Source of the DNA: CAZPMT01 sp964587655
GTDB taxonomy: Bacteria > Hydrogenedentota > Hydrogenedentia > Hydrogenedentales > SLHB01
Direction: 5' to 3'
Assembly: GCA_964587655.1 (NCBI GenBank)
Contig: CAZPMT010000070.1
Location: forward strand, 1-27,131
Length of the DNA stretch: 27,131 nucleotides
The notes under the pieces were generated by a model. The model was not told the DNA's origin, did not search any database, and saw only the letters and a list, made by a program, of their open reading frames with translations. The position numbers and the translations under genes are program-made. Every line of letters starts with the position of its first letter. Within the stretch, counting starts at the first letter, position 1. Shown here piece by piece: positions 1-7,036 of the stretch.

Positions 1-558
1 ACGCGTGCGCTCGCCGACGCCGGAGAAAACGGAATACCCGCCGTGCTTGGTGGCGACGTTGTGGATGAGTTCCATGATCAACACGGTCTTGCCGACGCCT
101 GCGCCGCCGAACAGGCCCGTCTTGCCGCCGCGGCAGTACGGCGCGAGGAGGTCGATGACCTTGATCCCGGTTTCGAAGATCTGGGTCTGGGTTTCCAAAT
201 CCTCGAACTTCGGCGCGGCACGGTGGATGGGCCAGCGCTCCTTAGCGTGGACCGGCCCCATTTCGTCCACGGGCTCCCCGATGACGTTCAGGATCCGCCC
301 CAACACTTCCGGGCCGACGGGCACGGTGATGTATTGGCCCGTGTCGGTCACTTCCATGCCGCGGGTGAGACCATCGGTGCTGTCCATGGCTACCGTGCGC
401 ACGGAGTTCTCGCCGATGTGCTGCGCGACCTCGAGCACAAGCTGCTTGCCGCCTGGGCGGGCGATCTCGAGCGCGTTGTATATTGGCGGCAGTTGACCCG
501 GCTCGAAGCGCACGTCCACCACCGGCCCGATGATTTGTGAAACGATACCTTTACTCAT
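1..558 (-). CDS. atpD: F-type ATP synthase subunit beta, 3'-truncated by the window edge
   Basis: This is the catalytic beta subunit of the F1 sector, which makes or hydrolyses ATP on the cytoplasmic face of the membrane. The first 186 residues are present. They begin MSKGIVSQIIGPVVDVRF, the usual beta-barrel start, and include the Walker A P-loop GGAGVGKT at residues 151-158, followed by the typical GVGERTR stretch at the edge. The ATG at 558-556 is preceded by GGAGGGACAGA, a good ribosome binding site. It is the last visible gene of the minus-strand atp operon, 19 bp after atpG; atpC would be expected beyond the window. The family is about 460-480 aa, so roughly 60% is missing because of the window, not because of mutation. 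The assignment is essentially certain. Confidence 0.97.
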   Translation of the reverse strand, partial: MSKGIVSQIIGPVVDVRFEPGQLPPIYNALEIARPGGKQLVLEVAQHIGENSVRTVAMDSTDGLTRGMEVTDTGQYITVPVGPEVLGRILNVIGEPVDEMGPVHAKERWPIHRAAPKFEDLETQTQIFETGIKVIDLLAPYCRGGKTGLFGGAGVGKTVLIMELIHNVATKHGGYSVFSGVGERTR

Positions 559-577
559 TCTGTCCCTCCGGCTAGAG

Positions 578-1428
578 TCACTGGGCGCCGCTGACGACTT
601 CGATGACTTCGCGCGTGATGGCGTCTTGGCGTGCGCGGTTGTATTTCAACGTAAGACTCGCGATGACGTCTCCGGCGTTGTTCGTGGCCGATTCCATTGC
701 GGTCATGCGTGCGCCCTGCTCGCTCGCCATCGAATCGAGCAGGATCCGGTACATCTGCACGTGGATGTTCTGCACCAACAGCGCGAAGAGGATATTCTTC
801 TCGTCCGGTTCGTAGATGTAGTTAACGTCGGTTTCGGCCGTCTGCTGCTCCGGCATTTCGTACGGGAGCAGCTTCTCCAGCGTGACGTGCTGCGAAATCG
901 CGGACTTGAACTGGTTGTAGAGGCAGTAAATCTCGCCCGTATCGCCCTTCGTAAACTCGGTCACGACGTCATCGATGATCCGCGTCGCGGCATTGATCGA
1001 GAACTGATCGTACACGCCGACGTGCCTCGTACGGATCGTGCACGGGCGGCGCCGCAAAGCTTCCACGCCTTTGCGTCCGATCACCGTCAACTCGACCTCG
1101 CGGCCCGCAAAGCGCTCGCGAAGCAGATTCATCGTCTCGTTCACAATATTAGTGTTGAAGCTTCCGCAGAGCCCGCGGTCCGAAGTGACCACGACAACGC
1201 CGATCTTCTCGCCGATGCCCGGGCTCAGCAACGGGTGGCTTTCCCGGTCGGCCCGCGCCGCAAGCTGGTTTGTCAGGTCGCGCATGTGATACGCATACGG
1301 TCGCGCGTGCATGATGGCTTCCTGTGCGCGGCGCAGTTTCGCCGCGGCCACCATCTTCATCGCGCGCGTGATCTTCTGCGTGCTCTTGACGCTTGCGATG
1401 CGCCGCCGTATGACTTGAAGGTTAGCCA

Positions 1429-1429
<1 letters not shown>
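578..1429 (-). CDS. atpG: F-type ATP synthase subunit gamma
   Basis: The 283-residue gamma subunit forms the rotating central stalk that links the c-ring to the alpha3beta3 head. The N-terminal helix MANLQVIRRRIASVKSTQKI and the conserved TSDRGLCGSFN segment (about residues 84-94) are diagnostic, as is the C-terminal helix with ARMTAMESATNNA. The start was set at 1429 because it matches the family N terminus. That ATG shares one base with the atpA stop (TAATG), suggesting translational coupling. An upstream in-frame ATG at 1453 would add eight residues inside atpA and is less likely. Length is normal for the family. Confidence 0.97.
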
Positions 1430-2947
<1,518 letters not shown>

Positions 2948-2958
<11 letters not shown>

Positions 2959-3511
2959 ACGTCAACGTCTCCTCCGAAAGGAGTTTCTCTTTAAGCCGTT
3001 CCAGCCTGGTGCGCAAGCTGAAATCAATGAAATTGCCCAAGATATGGACAACCAATCCGCCAATAATGCCCGGGTCAACCTTGCAGTTGAGCTGCACGGT
3101 CTTGCCGGAAAAACGTTCCATCGCCGCCGTGATGCGATGCTCGAACTCGGGCGTCAACGGCCCGGTCGTGACCACGGTTACCTCGACGCGATTCATCCAC
3201 TCGTTAAGGTGATCCTGAAAGCGCTTCGCCAGCGCCGGCAACAGGGCCATGCGGTTCCTGTCCAGCAGCGTGTGCAGCAACAGCGTCATCTCCGAGGAGG
3301 CCTCGAGCTTTTTCAGGGCCGTATCGAGGACCTGACGCCGCACGGACCGATCAAGCACGGGATTGAGCATCGCGCCGCGGAACACCGCATCGCCCGCGTA
3401 CAGCATGCCGAGCGTGTTGAGCGATTCCGCGGCCTTCTGAAGTTGCGCCGCGTCCGCAACGGCGCTCTTAAGCGCCTGCGCGTAACGGTCCGCCAACAGC
3501 GTGCTTCTCAT
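2948..3511 (-). CDS. atpH: F-type ATP synthase subunit delta
   Basis: The 187-residue delta (OSCP) subunit joins the peripheral stalk to the top of F1. The N terminus MRSTLLADRYAQALKSAV and the C-terminal DPGIIGGLVVHILGNFIDFSLRTRLERLK are the two conserved signatures of the family. Its ATG overlaps the stop of atpF in an ATGA arrangement (4 bp), and its own 3' end runs 11 bp into atpA. Length is normal (about 175-190 aa). The position between atpF and atpA is canonical. Confidence 0.95.
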
Positions 3512-4263
3512 GTGAGCCTTTCCATGAAGCGCACGAACGAATCGACGTTGGTGGCGAGCAGGACCTGCGTCCCCTCGGTCCTGTAGCGCTGCTCAAGGGC
3601 CGCAAGGGACTGGTTTACGAGTTCCTCTTTCATGATCCGCGCCGCGCGGAGTTCCTCGGCGAGACGGCGGTCCCGTTCCTCTTTTTCGAGTTGGACCTTG
3701 GCGTCTTCAAACTCCTTGTGAATTCCGCGGAGCTGCTGCGCGATCAGCGCATCCGTTTCCTTACGGATGCCCTTTGCGGTTTCCTCCCACTTGGCCATCT
3801 TGGCCGCCGCAACGGACTTCGCCTGCGACGCATCTTTACGCGCGCGTTCGGCGTTGTCCAAGCCGGCCCGGATCTCCACAATCTGCTTATCCAGGAAACC
3901 GAGAGCCGGCTTCTTCAACACGAAGCCGAGCAGGAGAATGAACACCGTCGAGTTCAGCACCTTGAAGTACGTGTTGTAACGGAACCTCCGGCTTTGCTCG
4001 GCCTGAAACTCGGGATGCGACTCGTACTCCTTCACAAACTCGGCGTCCGCAATCAGCTTCGCGCCGGCGTGATACAAGTGGGGCCGCTCGGCGTAAAGCT
4101 TGTACTCCTCGTTCTTCATAATCTTGTGGTGGCGCTCGTGCTCATGCTCGTACTTGGCGAGGTAGGCTTTGGAATAGCCCGGCGACTTGAAGAGCGCTAT
4201 ACCCGCGACCGCGCCGATAATGTAAACGGCCGTCATGGTGTATAGGAACTTCTTCGTGCTCAT
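3508..4263 (-). CDS. atpF: F-type ATP synthase subunit b, long form with two predicted membrane segments
   Basis: This 251-residue protein is the peripheral stalk b subunit. The signature lies at about residues 98-130: a membrane helix (VLNSTVFILLLGFVL) followed by KKPALGFLDKQIVEIRAGLDNAERAR, then a long charged coiled coil to the end. The unusual part is the N terminus. There is an extra hydrophobic helix (residues 6-26, TMTAVYIIGAVAGIALF), then about 75 polar residues rich in His, Glu, Lys and Tyr (EHEHERHHK at 39-49). Long b subunits with a leader-like helix and an extracytoplasmic segment are known from some Desulfobacterota-like lineages. The start at 4263 follows GGAGGAAGGC; longer in-frame starts reach back into the upstream gene and are rejected. 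The gene follows atpF' and overlaps atpH by 4 bp. Confidence 0.9.
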   Translation of the reverse strand: MSTKKFLYTMTAVYIIGAVAGIALFKSPGYSKAYLAKYEHEHERHHKIMKNEEYKLYAERPHLYHAGAKLIADAEFVKEYESHPEFQAEQSRRFRYNTYFKVLNSTVFILLLGFVLKKPALGFLDKQIVEIRAGLDNAERARKDASQAKSVAAAKMAKWEETAKGIRKETDALIAQQLRGIHKEFEDAKVQLEKEERDRRLAEELRAARIMKEELVNQSLAALEQRYRTEGTQVLLATNVDSFVRFMERLT

Positions 4264-4324
4264 GCCTTCCTCCGCATGCATGCCCGCACGCCGTTGACGC
4301 TTCCGGTATCCGGAACCCAAGGCA

Positions 4325-4756
4325 TCACGACGCGTATCCTTCCGTGTTGACTTGGCGGTCCATGGCCTCGACGATTGCCGGAACCAATTGCGGGTAGTTG
4401 CGGCGCTCTTCTTCCACGCGCTGATCCATTTGGGCTCGATACGCTTCAACATCCGCGTTGGCCCGTCGCTTCATCTCCTCGAGGACCCCGCGATTCTCTT
4501 GGTACTCGTCATGCCGCTCCTTGCGAAGCCTAAGCGCTTCCTCCTGGTGAATGCTCGTCAGCCGATCCTTGACCGAGGCCTCGACCCGCTCCGCCTCCTT
4601 AGAGTCGGCGCCGGCCGCCGCCTGGTCCTCCTCGACCTTCGCGGATCGCGCGTCCATCGTCTTCAAAATGGGACGGACCACGATCTTGTTGGTCACGAAG
4701 AGGAACAACAAGAAGAGCAGCAGTTGCACAAACAATGTGAAGTTGAGGGCTATCAT
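4325..4756 (-). CDS. atpF': F-type ATP synthase subunit b' (second b-type subunit)
   Basis: The 143-residue protein has one N-terminal membrane helix (about residues 3-25, LNFTLFVQLLLFLLFLFVTNKI) followed by VVRPILKTMDARSAKVEEDQ and a highly charged helix. This is the b/b' architecture of the peripheral stalk. It precedes the longer atpF, so the enzyme probably has a b/b' heterodimer, as in phototrophic bacteria and several other phyla. It lacks the extended N terminus of its neighbour. No clear Shine-Dalgarno precedes the ATG at 4756. It lies 33 bp after atpE. Assignment to the b family is firm; the b versus b' label rests on its length and order. Confidence 0.9.
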   Translation of the reverse strand: MIALNFTLFVQLLLFLLFLFVTNKIVVRPILKTMDARSAKVEEDQAAAGADSKEAERVEASVKDRLTSIHQEEALRLRKERHDEYQENRGVLEEMKRRANADVEAYRAQMDQRVEEERRNYPQLVPAIVEAMDRQVNTEGYAS

Positions 4757-4789
4757 GATGTAAGCATTCGAGGCCCGTGTATGCCGCGA

Positions 4790-5107
4790 TTACAGGACGA
4801 GCCAGATCAGCAGCGCGATAAGCAGGGCGTAAATCGAGTTGGACTCGGTGATGGCCTGGCCCACGATCATCGTGCGCATAATCAAGCCGGCCGCGCCCGG
4901 ATTCCGCGCGATGCCTTCAACCGCCTTCGCCGTCGCGAGACCTTCCGTGAACCCCGGTGCGAACACGCCGATACCGATGGCGAGCGCCATGCTGAAGCAC
5001 TTCGCAATGATGATCAGGTGTTCCCCGGTTATTGCGGCCTTTGCGGTTTCTTCCGCGGCCTGGCCCACGACCGTTTGCAGCAACGTCATTGCAGTGCCGA
5101 TATCCAT
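4790..5107 (-). CDS. atpE: F-type ATP synthase subunit c with a two-carboxylate (Na+-type) ion site
   Basis: This is the proteolipid of the membrane rotor ring, 105 residues, longer than the usual 70-90 because of an N-terminal extension of about 25 residues. Two hydrophobic hairpin helices flank the polar loop ARNP (67-70). The essential carboxylate is E88 in GQAITESNSIY. S89 and Y93 follow at the spacing of the Na+-binding c subunits of Ilyobacter, and E55 (PGFTEGL) occupies the position of the Ilyobacter Q32, exactly 33 residues before E88. This E/E/S pattern resembles the two-carboxylate Na+ site described for Fusobacterium nucleatum; ion specificity here is inferred. The start at 5107 is preceded by GGAGAAAGGAT. 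A longer start at 5146 is possible but has no benefit. Confidence 0.95.
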   Translation of the reverse strand: MDIGTAMTLLQTVVGQAAEETAKAAITGEHLIIIAKCFSMALAIGIGVFAPGFTEGLATAKAVEGIARNPGAAGLIMRTMIVGQAITESNSIYALLIALLIWLVL

Positions 5108-5141
5108 AGGATCTATCCTTTCTCCTTCCTGTTCACGATTC

Positions 5142-5165
5142 GACAAGGGGTTTCAACCCCTTGCC
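5142..5165. repeat. Short palindrome, family C, intergenic copy
   Basis: In the 124-bp gap between atpB and atpE, the arms CAAGGGGTT (5144-5152) and AACCCCTTG (5155-5163) form a perfect 9-bp stem with a 2-base centre. The flanking GA/CC keeps the outline of the perfect 28-bp palindrome inside menE at 13744-13771, which shares the GACAAGGGG and CCCCTTG blocks. There is no T-tract on the operon strand, and atpE must be transcribed through it. It is therefore more likely a dispersed repeat, or an RNA-processing or stability hairpin between the a and c cistrons, than a terminator. Confidence 0.7.
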
Positions 5166-5231
5166 GTCTTTCATTCAGCGCTACCAACCTCGACAGGCGC
5201 CTACACCCGGCCCCTGCTCAAGAACAACAAC

Positions 5232-5996
5232 TTACTCGTGCTGTATCGATGTCGTAATGTAGATCAACGTCAGCATCGAAAAGACGAACGCCTGCACGGC
5301 GGCCTCGAAAACGAGGAAGAACGCGTTAAGCCCAAGCGGCAGGACGAGTCCATATGACAGCGATGACAGCACGGTCAGAACTATGGCCGCGCCCGTGATG
5401 TTGCCAAAGAGACGGCACGAGATGGACAACATCCGCGACAGGGTCTCGACGATGTGAAGCGGGAAGAAGAAACCCAGCCCCATCGCTTTGCCCAGCACCG
5501 CGCCGAAGTTCAGTTTGCCCTCGTGATGCCAAAACGGACCGCACATCTGGCCCAGGTGTCCAAGCACGCCGTGCGCGCGAAAACCGCAATAGACCGAATA
5601 CAGCACGCTCATCGCGCCCAACGCAAGCGTGCAATTGAGATCGCTCGTCGGCTCTTCGATGTGTGGGATCGGCAACAGCGGAATCGCGTTGCACAACGCG
5701 ATGTACAGGAACAGGCACGAGATCAACGGCAGGTAGTGGCGGTTGGCCTCGCGCGTTTTCAATTCGAGCGTCGAACTCACCATCGTGTCGAACCCGGTCA
5801 CAAAAAGCTCGACCGCGAGTTGCGCCCGGCCCGGAACCCATGCAAACTTCCGCACCGCCAAACGAAGCATGACCCACATCAGCAACATGACAAGCACGGT
5901 GCTGAGCACGGTGATAATGTTAAGCCCCCCCATGGGAATGCGAACGTCCGTATAGGGAACGTAATGCAGAATCAACCGCTGACCGATATGTTCCAT
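5232..5996 (-). CDS. atpB: F-type ATP synthase subunit a
   Basis: The 254-residue a subunit is the membrane stator that forms the ion half-channels against the c-ring. The essential arginine is R195 in SISCRLFGN, and the partner glutamine is Q235 in AAVQAFVFSMLTLIYI. The conserved PTSDLNCTLALG stretch (116-127) is present, with five to six hydrophobic helices. It ends 4 bp short of atpI in the same operon and is followed by a 124-bp gap, the longest in the operon, which contains a palindrome. The start at 5996 gives a normal N terminus (MEHIGQRLILHYVPYTDV) and length. The assignment is secure. Confidence 0.96.
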   Translation of the reverse strand: MEHIGQRLILHYVPYTDVRIPMGGLNIITVLSTVLVMLLMWVMLRLAVRKFAWVPGRAQLAVELFVTGFDTMVSSTLELKTREANRHYLPLISCLFLYIALCNAIPLLPIPHIEEPTSDLNCTLALGAMSVLYSVYCGFRAHGVLGHLGQMCGPFWHHEGKLNFGAVLGKAMGLGFFFPLHIVETLSRMLSISCRLFGNITGAAIVLTVLSSLSYGLVLPLGLNAFFLVFEAAVQAFVFSMLTLIYITTSIQHE

Positions 5997-6000
5997 ACCG

Positions 6001-6384
6001 CTACTGCTCCGGCTCTTTCAAGTCCCATCCGGTAAAGCCCACAACCATCACCGCGATCCGGACTATCATCAACCCCGCCGCCGCCGCTAGGAACCCACGC
6101 ACGTGCACCTTGTCCAGATTGTACGCAACGTACAGTGTGATGGCATAGAGAAGCAACCGGGACGCCAGCCACTTTTGGGCGCCGAACTTTACAACATTTG
6201 CGGCGGCGTTTGCAACTTCGGCATGCCGCGTCATCATCCAGAAGCCCGCGATTCCCGCAAGCCCCCCGATCAGAAGCCCCTGCGCAACAACACCGTCAAA
6301 AATCAACGCGACGATCGTGAACGCGGCGATCAGCGCGACCGACACGCGGAGCACCAAGGATCGAAATCGCGTTACGGTTTCCAA
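6001..6384 (-). CDS. atpI: ATP synthase subunit I family protein (AtpI), probable TTG start
   Basis: This small protein with four hydrophobic helices (about residues 8-27, 32-48, 66-87 and 95-118) matches the AtpI type encoded before atpB. Members are thought to help c-ring assembly or, with AtpZ, Mg2+/Ca2+ supply. I place the start at the TTG at 6384 (METVTRFRSLVLRVSV, 127 aa) because it has GAGGG seven bases upstream and overlaps atpZ by 13 bp. The frame is open further upstream to an ATG at 6513, but that would translate most of atpZ in another frame. Family membership rests on topology and position more than on conserved residues. Confidence 0.75.
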   Translation of the reverse strand: METVTRFRSLVLRVSVALIAAFTIVALIFDGVVAQGLLIGGLAGIAGFWMMTRHAEVANAAANVVKFGAQKWLASRLLLYAITLYVAYNLDKVHVRGFLAAAAGLMIVRIAVMVVGFTGWDLKEPEQ

Positions 6385-6608
6385 TTCAGGTCCCTCGCAA
6401 GCAACCGATAGGCCCCATAGCCTCCGGCGGCAATTCCCAGGACTAGCATCAGCAGCATCAGAACGCCTCCCGTGTGAAGCCACCCATCCAGATACTTCCC
6501 CGCGACGCCGCACAAGATAATAGGAAGAGCAACCGTCAATCCCAATTGTCCAAGAAGCGCCACCGCCGAAAAAACGTTTATGTTCGAACCCGGCTCTTTT
6601 CCACTCAC
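6372..6608 (-). CDS. atpZ: AtpZ-like F0F1 ATPase accessory protein
   Basis: This 78-residue protein has two hydrophobic segments. The first contains the family pattern GxxGxxLD (GVAGKYLDGWL), and the second is a glycine-rich helix (VLMLLMLVLGIAAGGYGAYRLL), typical of AtpZ (ATPase_gene1). Such proteins pair with AtpI at the head of atp operons. The start is GTG at 6608 with GGAGAG just upstream (6618-6613). It is the first gene of the operon. Directly upstream lies an inverted array of 7-bp units, so the leader RNA could fold into a long hairpin ending four bases before the ribosome binding site. Confidence 0.8.
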   Translation of the reverse strand: MSGKEPGSNINVFSAVALLGQLGLTVALPIILCGVAGKYLDGWLHTGGVLMLLMLVLGIAAGGYGAYRLLARDLNWKP

Positions 6609-6622
6609 GAGACTCTCCAGAG

Positions 6623-6704
6623 GCTGTAGGCTGAAGACCTTGGACTGTAGGTGACCGGTCTCCTTCAGCCTTCAGCCTACGGCCTACAGCCTACAGCCTA
6701 CAGC
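6623..6704. repeat. Inverted array of 7-bp units (CTACAGC / GCTGTAG)
   Basis: Six consecutive 7-bp units occupy 6663-6704: CTTCAGC twice, CTACGGC once and CTACAGC three times. Two units in opposite orientation (GCTGTAG, GCTGAAG) occupy 6623-6636. The segment 6622-6636 pairs with 6670-6684 over 15 bases with one mismatch. In the atp leader RNA this would make a strong hairpin immediately before the atpZ ribosome binding site. Unit number could vary by slippage between strains. Confidence 0.85.
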
Positions 6705-6710
6705 CTTTGG

Positions 6711-6740
6711 ATTATCGCGCGTCATGGCCTGTGGTATCAA
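6711..6740 (-). promoter_or_regulatory. Candidate sigma70-type promoter of the atp operon
   Basis: On the minus strand, TTGATA (6740-6735) and GATAAT (6716-6711) are separated by 18 bases. Transcription would start near 6704, giving a leader of about 95 nt that contains the 7-bp-unit array. The -35 box is the arm of palindrome B (6728-6755). This is a sequence match only, with no experimental support. Confidence 0.45.
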
Positions 6741-6755
6741 TCTTGATACCACGGG
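6728..6755. repeat. Short palindrome, family B, intergenic copy
   Basis: The arms GTGGTATCAA (6731-6740) and TTGATACCAC (6743-6752) are perfect 10-bp inverted repeats around a TC centre, with outer C-G pairs and one T-G pair. The reverse complement of these 28 bases matches 7368-7395, inside the next gene, at all but one position. On the minus strand the element reads RGIKIDTTG, exactly the peptide that the genic copy encodes. Confidence 0.9.
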
Positions 6756-6779
6756 CAACACAAGAAGGCGGCGGGTAAA

Positions 6780-6800
6780 GACTGCGTTCATTCCGCAGTC
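6780..6800. repeat. Single 7-bp-arm hairpin
   Basis: GACTGCG (6780-6786) and CGCAGTC (6794-6800) are perfect inverted arms around a 7-base loop. I saw no second copy in the window, so it is recorded only as part of the nest. Confidence 0.5.
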
Positions 6801-6830
6801 TGGATTGAATGTGCTTCCCGAAATGGTGGA

Positions 6831-6859
6831 CACAGTTTGTCAAGCCCCGACAAACTGTG
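6831..6859. repeat. Short palindrome, family A, intergenic copy
   Basis: Perfect 11-bp arms CACAGTTTGTC (6831-6841) and GACAAACTGTG (6849-6859) flank a 7-base loop AAGCCCC. The same arms, with loop AAGCAAC and a slightly changed right end, recur in frame inside the two downstream genes (7799-7831 and 10972-11004). This copy has the better-matched stem and may be the less decayed form. Confidence 0.9.
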
Positions 6860-6861
6860 GC

Positions 6862-6956
6862 GTGGACTTTGTGGACGACGTGGACGCCGAAAAGGATCAC
6901 CTGCACCGTTGCGTCCACTTCGTCCACAACGTCCACCTTGTCCACTACTTGGACAA
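6862..6956. repeat. Inverted array of 9-bp units (GTGGACNNN / GTCCACNNN)
   Basis: Three units GTGGACNNN (6862-6888) face four units GTCCACNNN (6913-6948). The 26 bases at 6862-6887 pair with 6911-6936 with two mismatches, leaving a 23-base loop. The array ends in a second small hairpin, TTGTCCA (6938-6944) and TGGACAA (6950-6956). The 9-bp period keeps three frames open, but there is no start, ribosome binding site or homology to suggest a product. Confidence 0.85.
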
Positions 6957-6972
6957 ACCCAACTGTCTCCAA

Positions 6973-6999
6973 TTGCCGAATCCAGGTTCATGGTAGAAT
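6973..6999 (+). promoter_or_regulatory. Weak candidate promoter for the gene at 7037
   Basis: TAGAAT (6994-6999) is a good -10 box. The nearest -35-like sequence is TTGCCG (6973-6978), with a short 15-base spacer. Initiation near 7006 would give a leader of about 30 nt carrying GGAGA. The -35 is poor, so confidence is low. Confidence 0.35.
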
Positions 7000-7036
7000 T
7001 GGGGAAGAGAGCAACAACCCTGGAGAAACCGTGCGC

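Larger units (their letters stand above)
6609..7036. other. Repeat-rich intergenic nest between the atp operon and the plus-strand genes
   Basis: This 428-bp divergent intergenic region has no credible gene. It is packed with inverted structures: a 7-bp-unit array (6623-6704), palindrome B (6728-6755), a 7-bp-arm hairpin (6780-6800), palindrome A (6831-6859), and a 9-bp-unit inverted array ending in a further hairpin (6862-6956). Both strands stay open for long stretches because the units lack stops, giving repetitive pseudo-peptides (VHFVHNVHLVHY on plus, VDKVDVVDEVD on minus); I do not regard these as proteins. Candidate promoters for both flanking genes lie within it. Confidence 0.85.

Noticed and set aside
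4264..4452. Longer N terminus for atpF
   Set aside because: It overlaps the atpF' gene in another frame, has a non-hydrophobic basic composition, and the ATG at 4263 has an excellent ribosome binding site.
6862..6956. Possible CRISPR-like or iteron array
   Set aside because: Units are 9 bp with no unique spacers, arranged as an inverted pair. No replication or cas gene is nearby.
6712..6972. Minus-strand frame with VDKVDVVDEVD-type repeats
   Set aside because: It arises from the 9-bp units, which have no stops. It has no ribosome binding site and overlaps the atp promoter.
6809..7036. Open frame upstream of the unknown gene that would extend it by 76 residues
   Set aside because: It only translates palindrome A and the 9-bp-unit array. 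The signal-anchor N terminus and a ribosome binding site favour a start at 7037.
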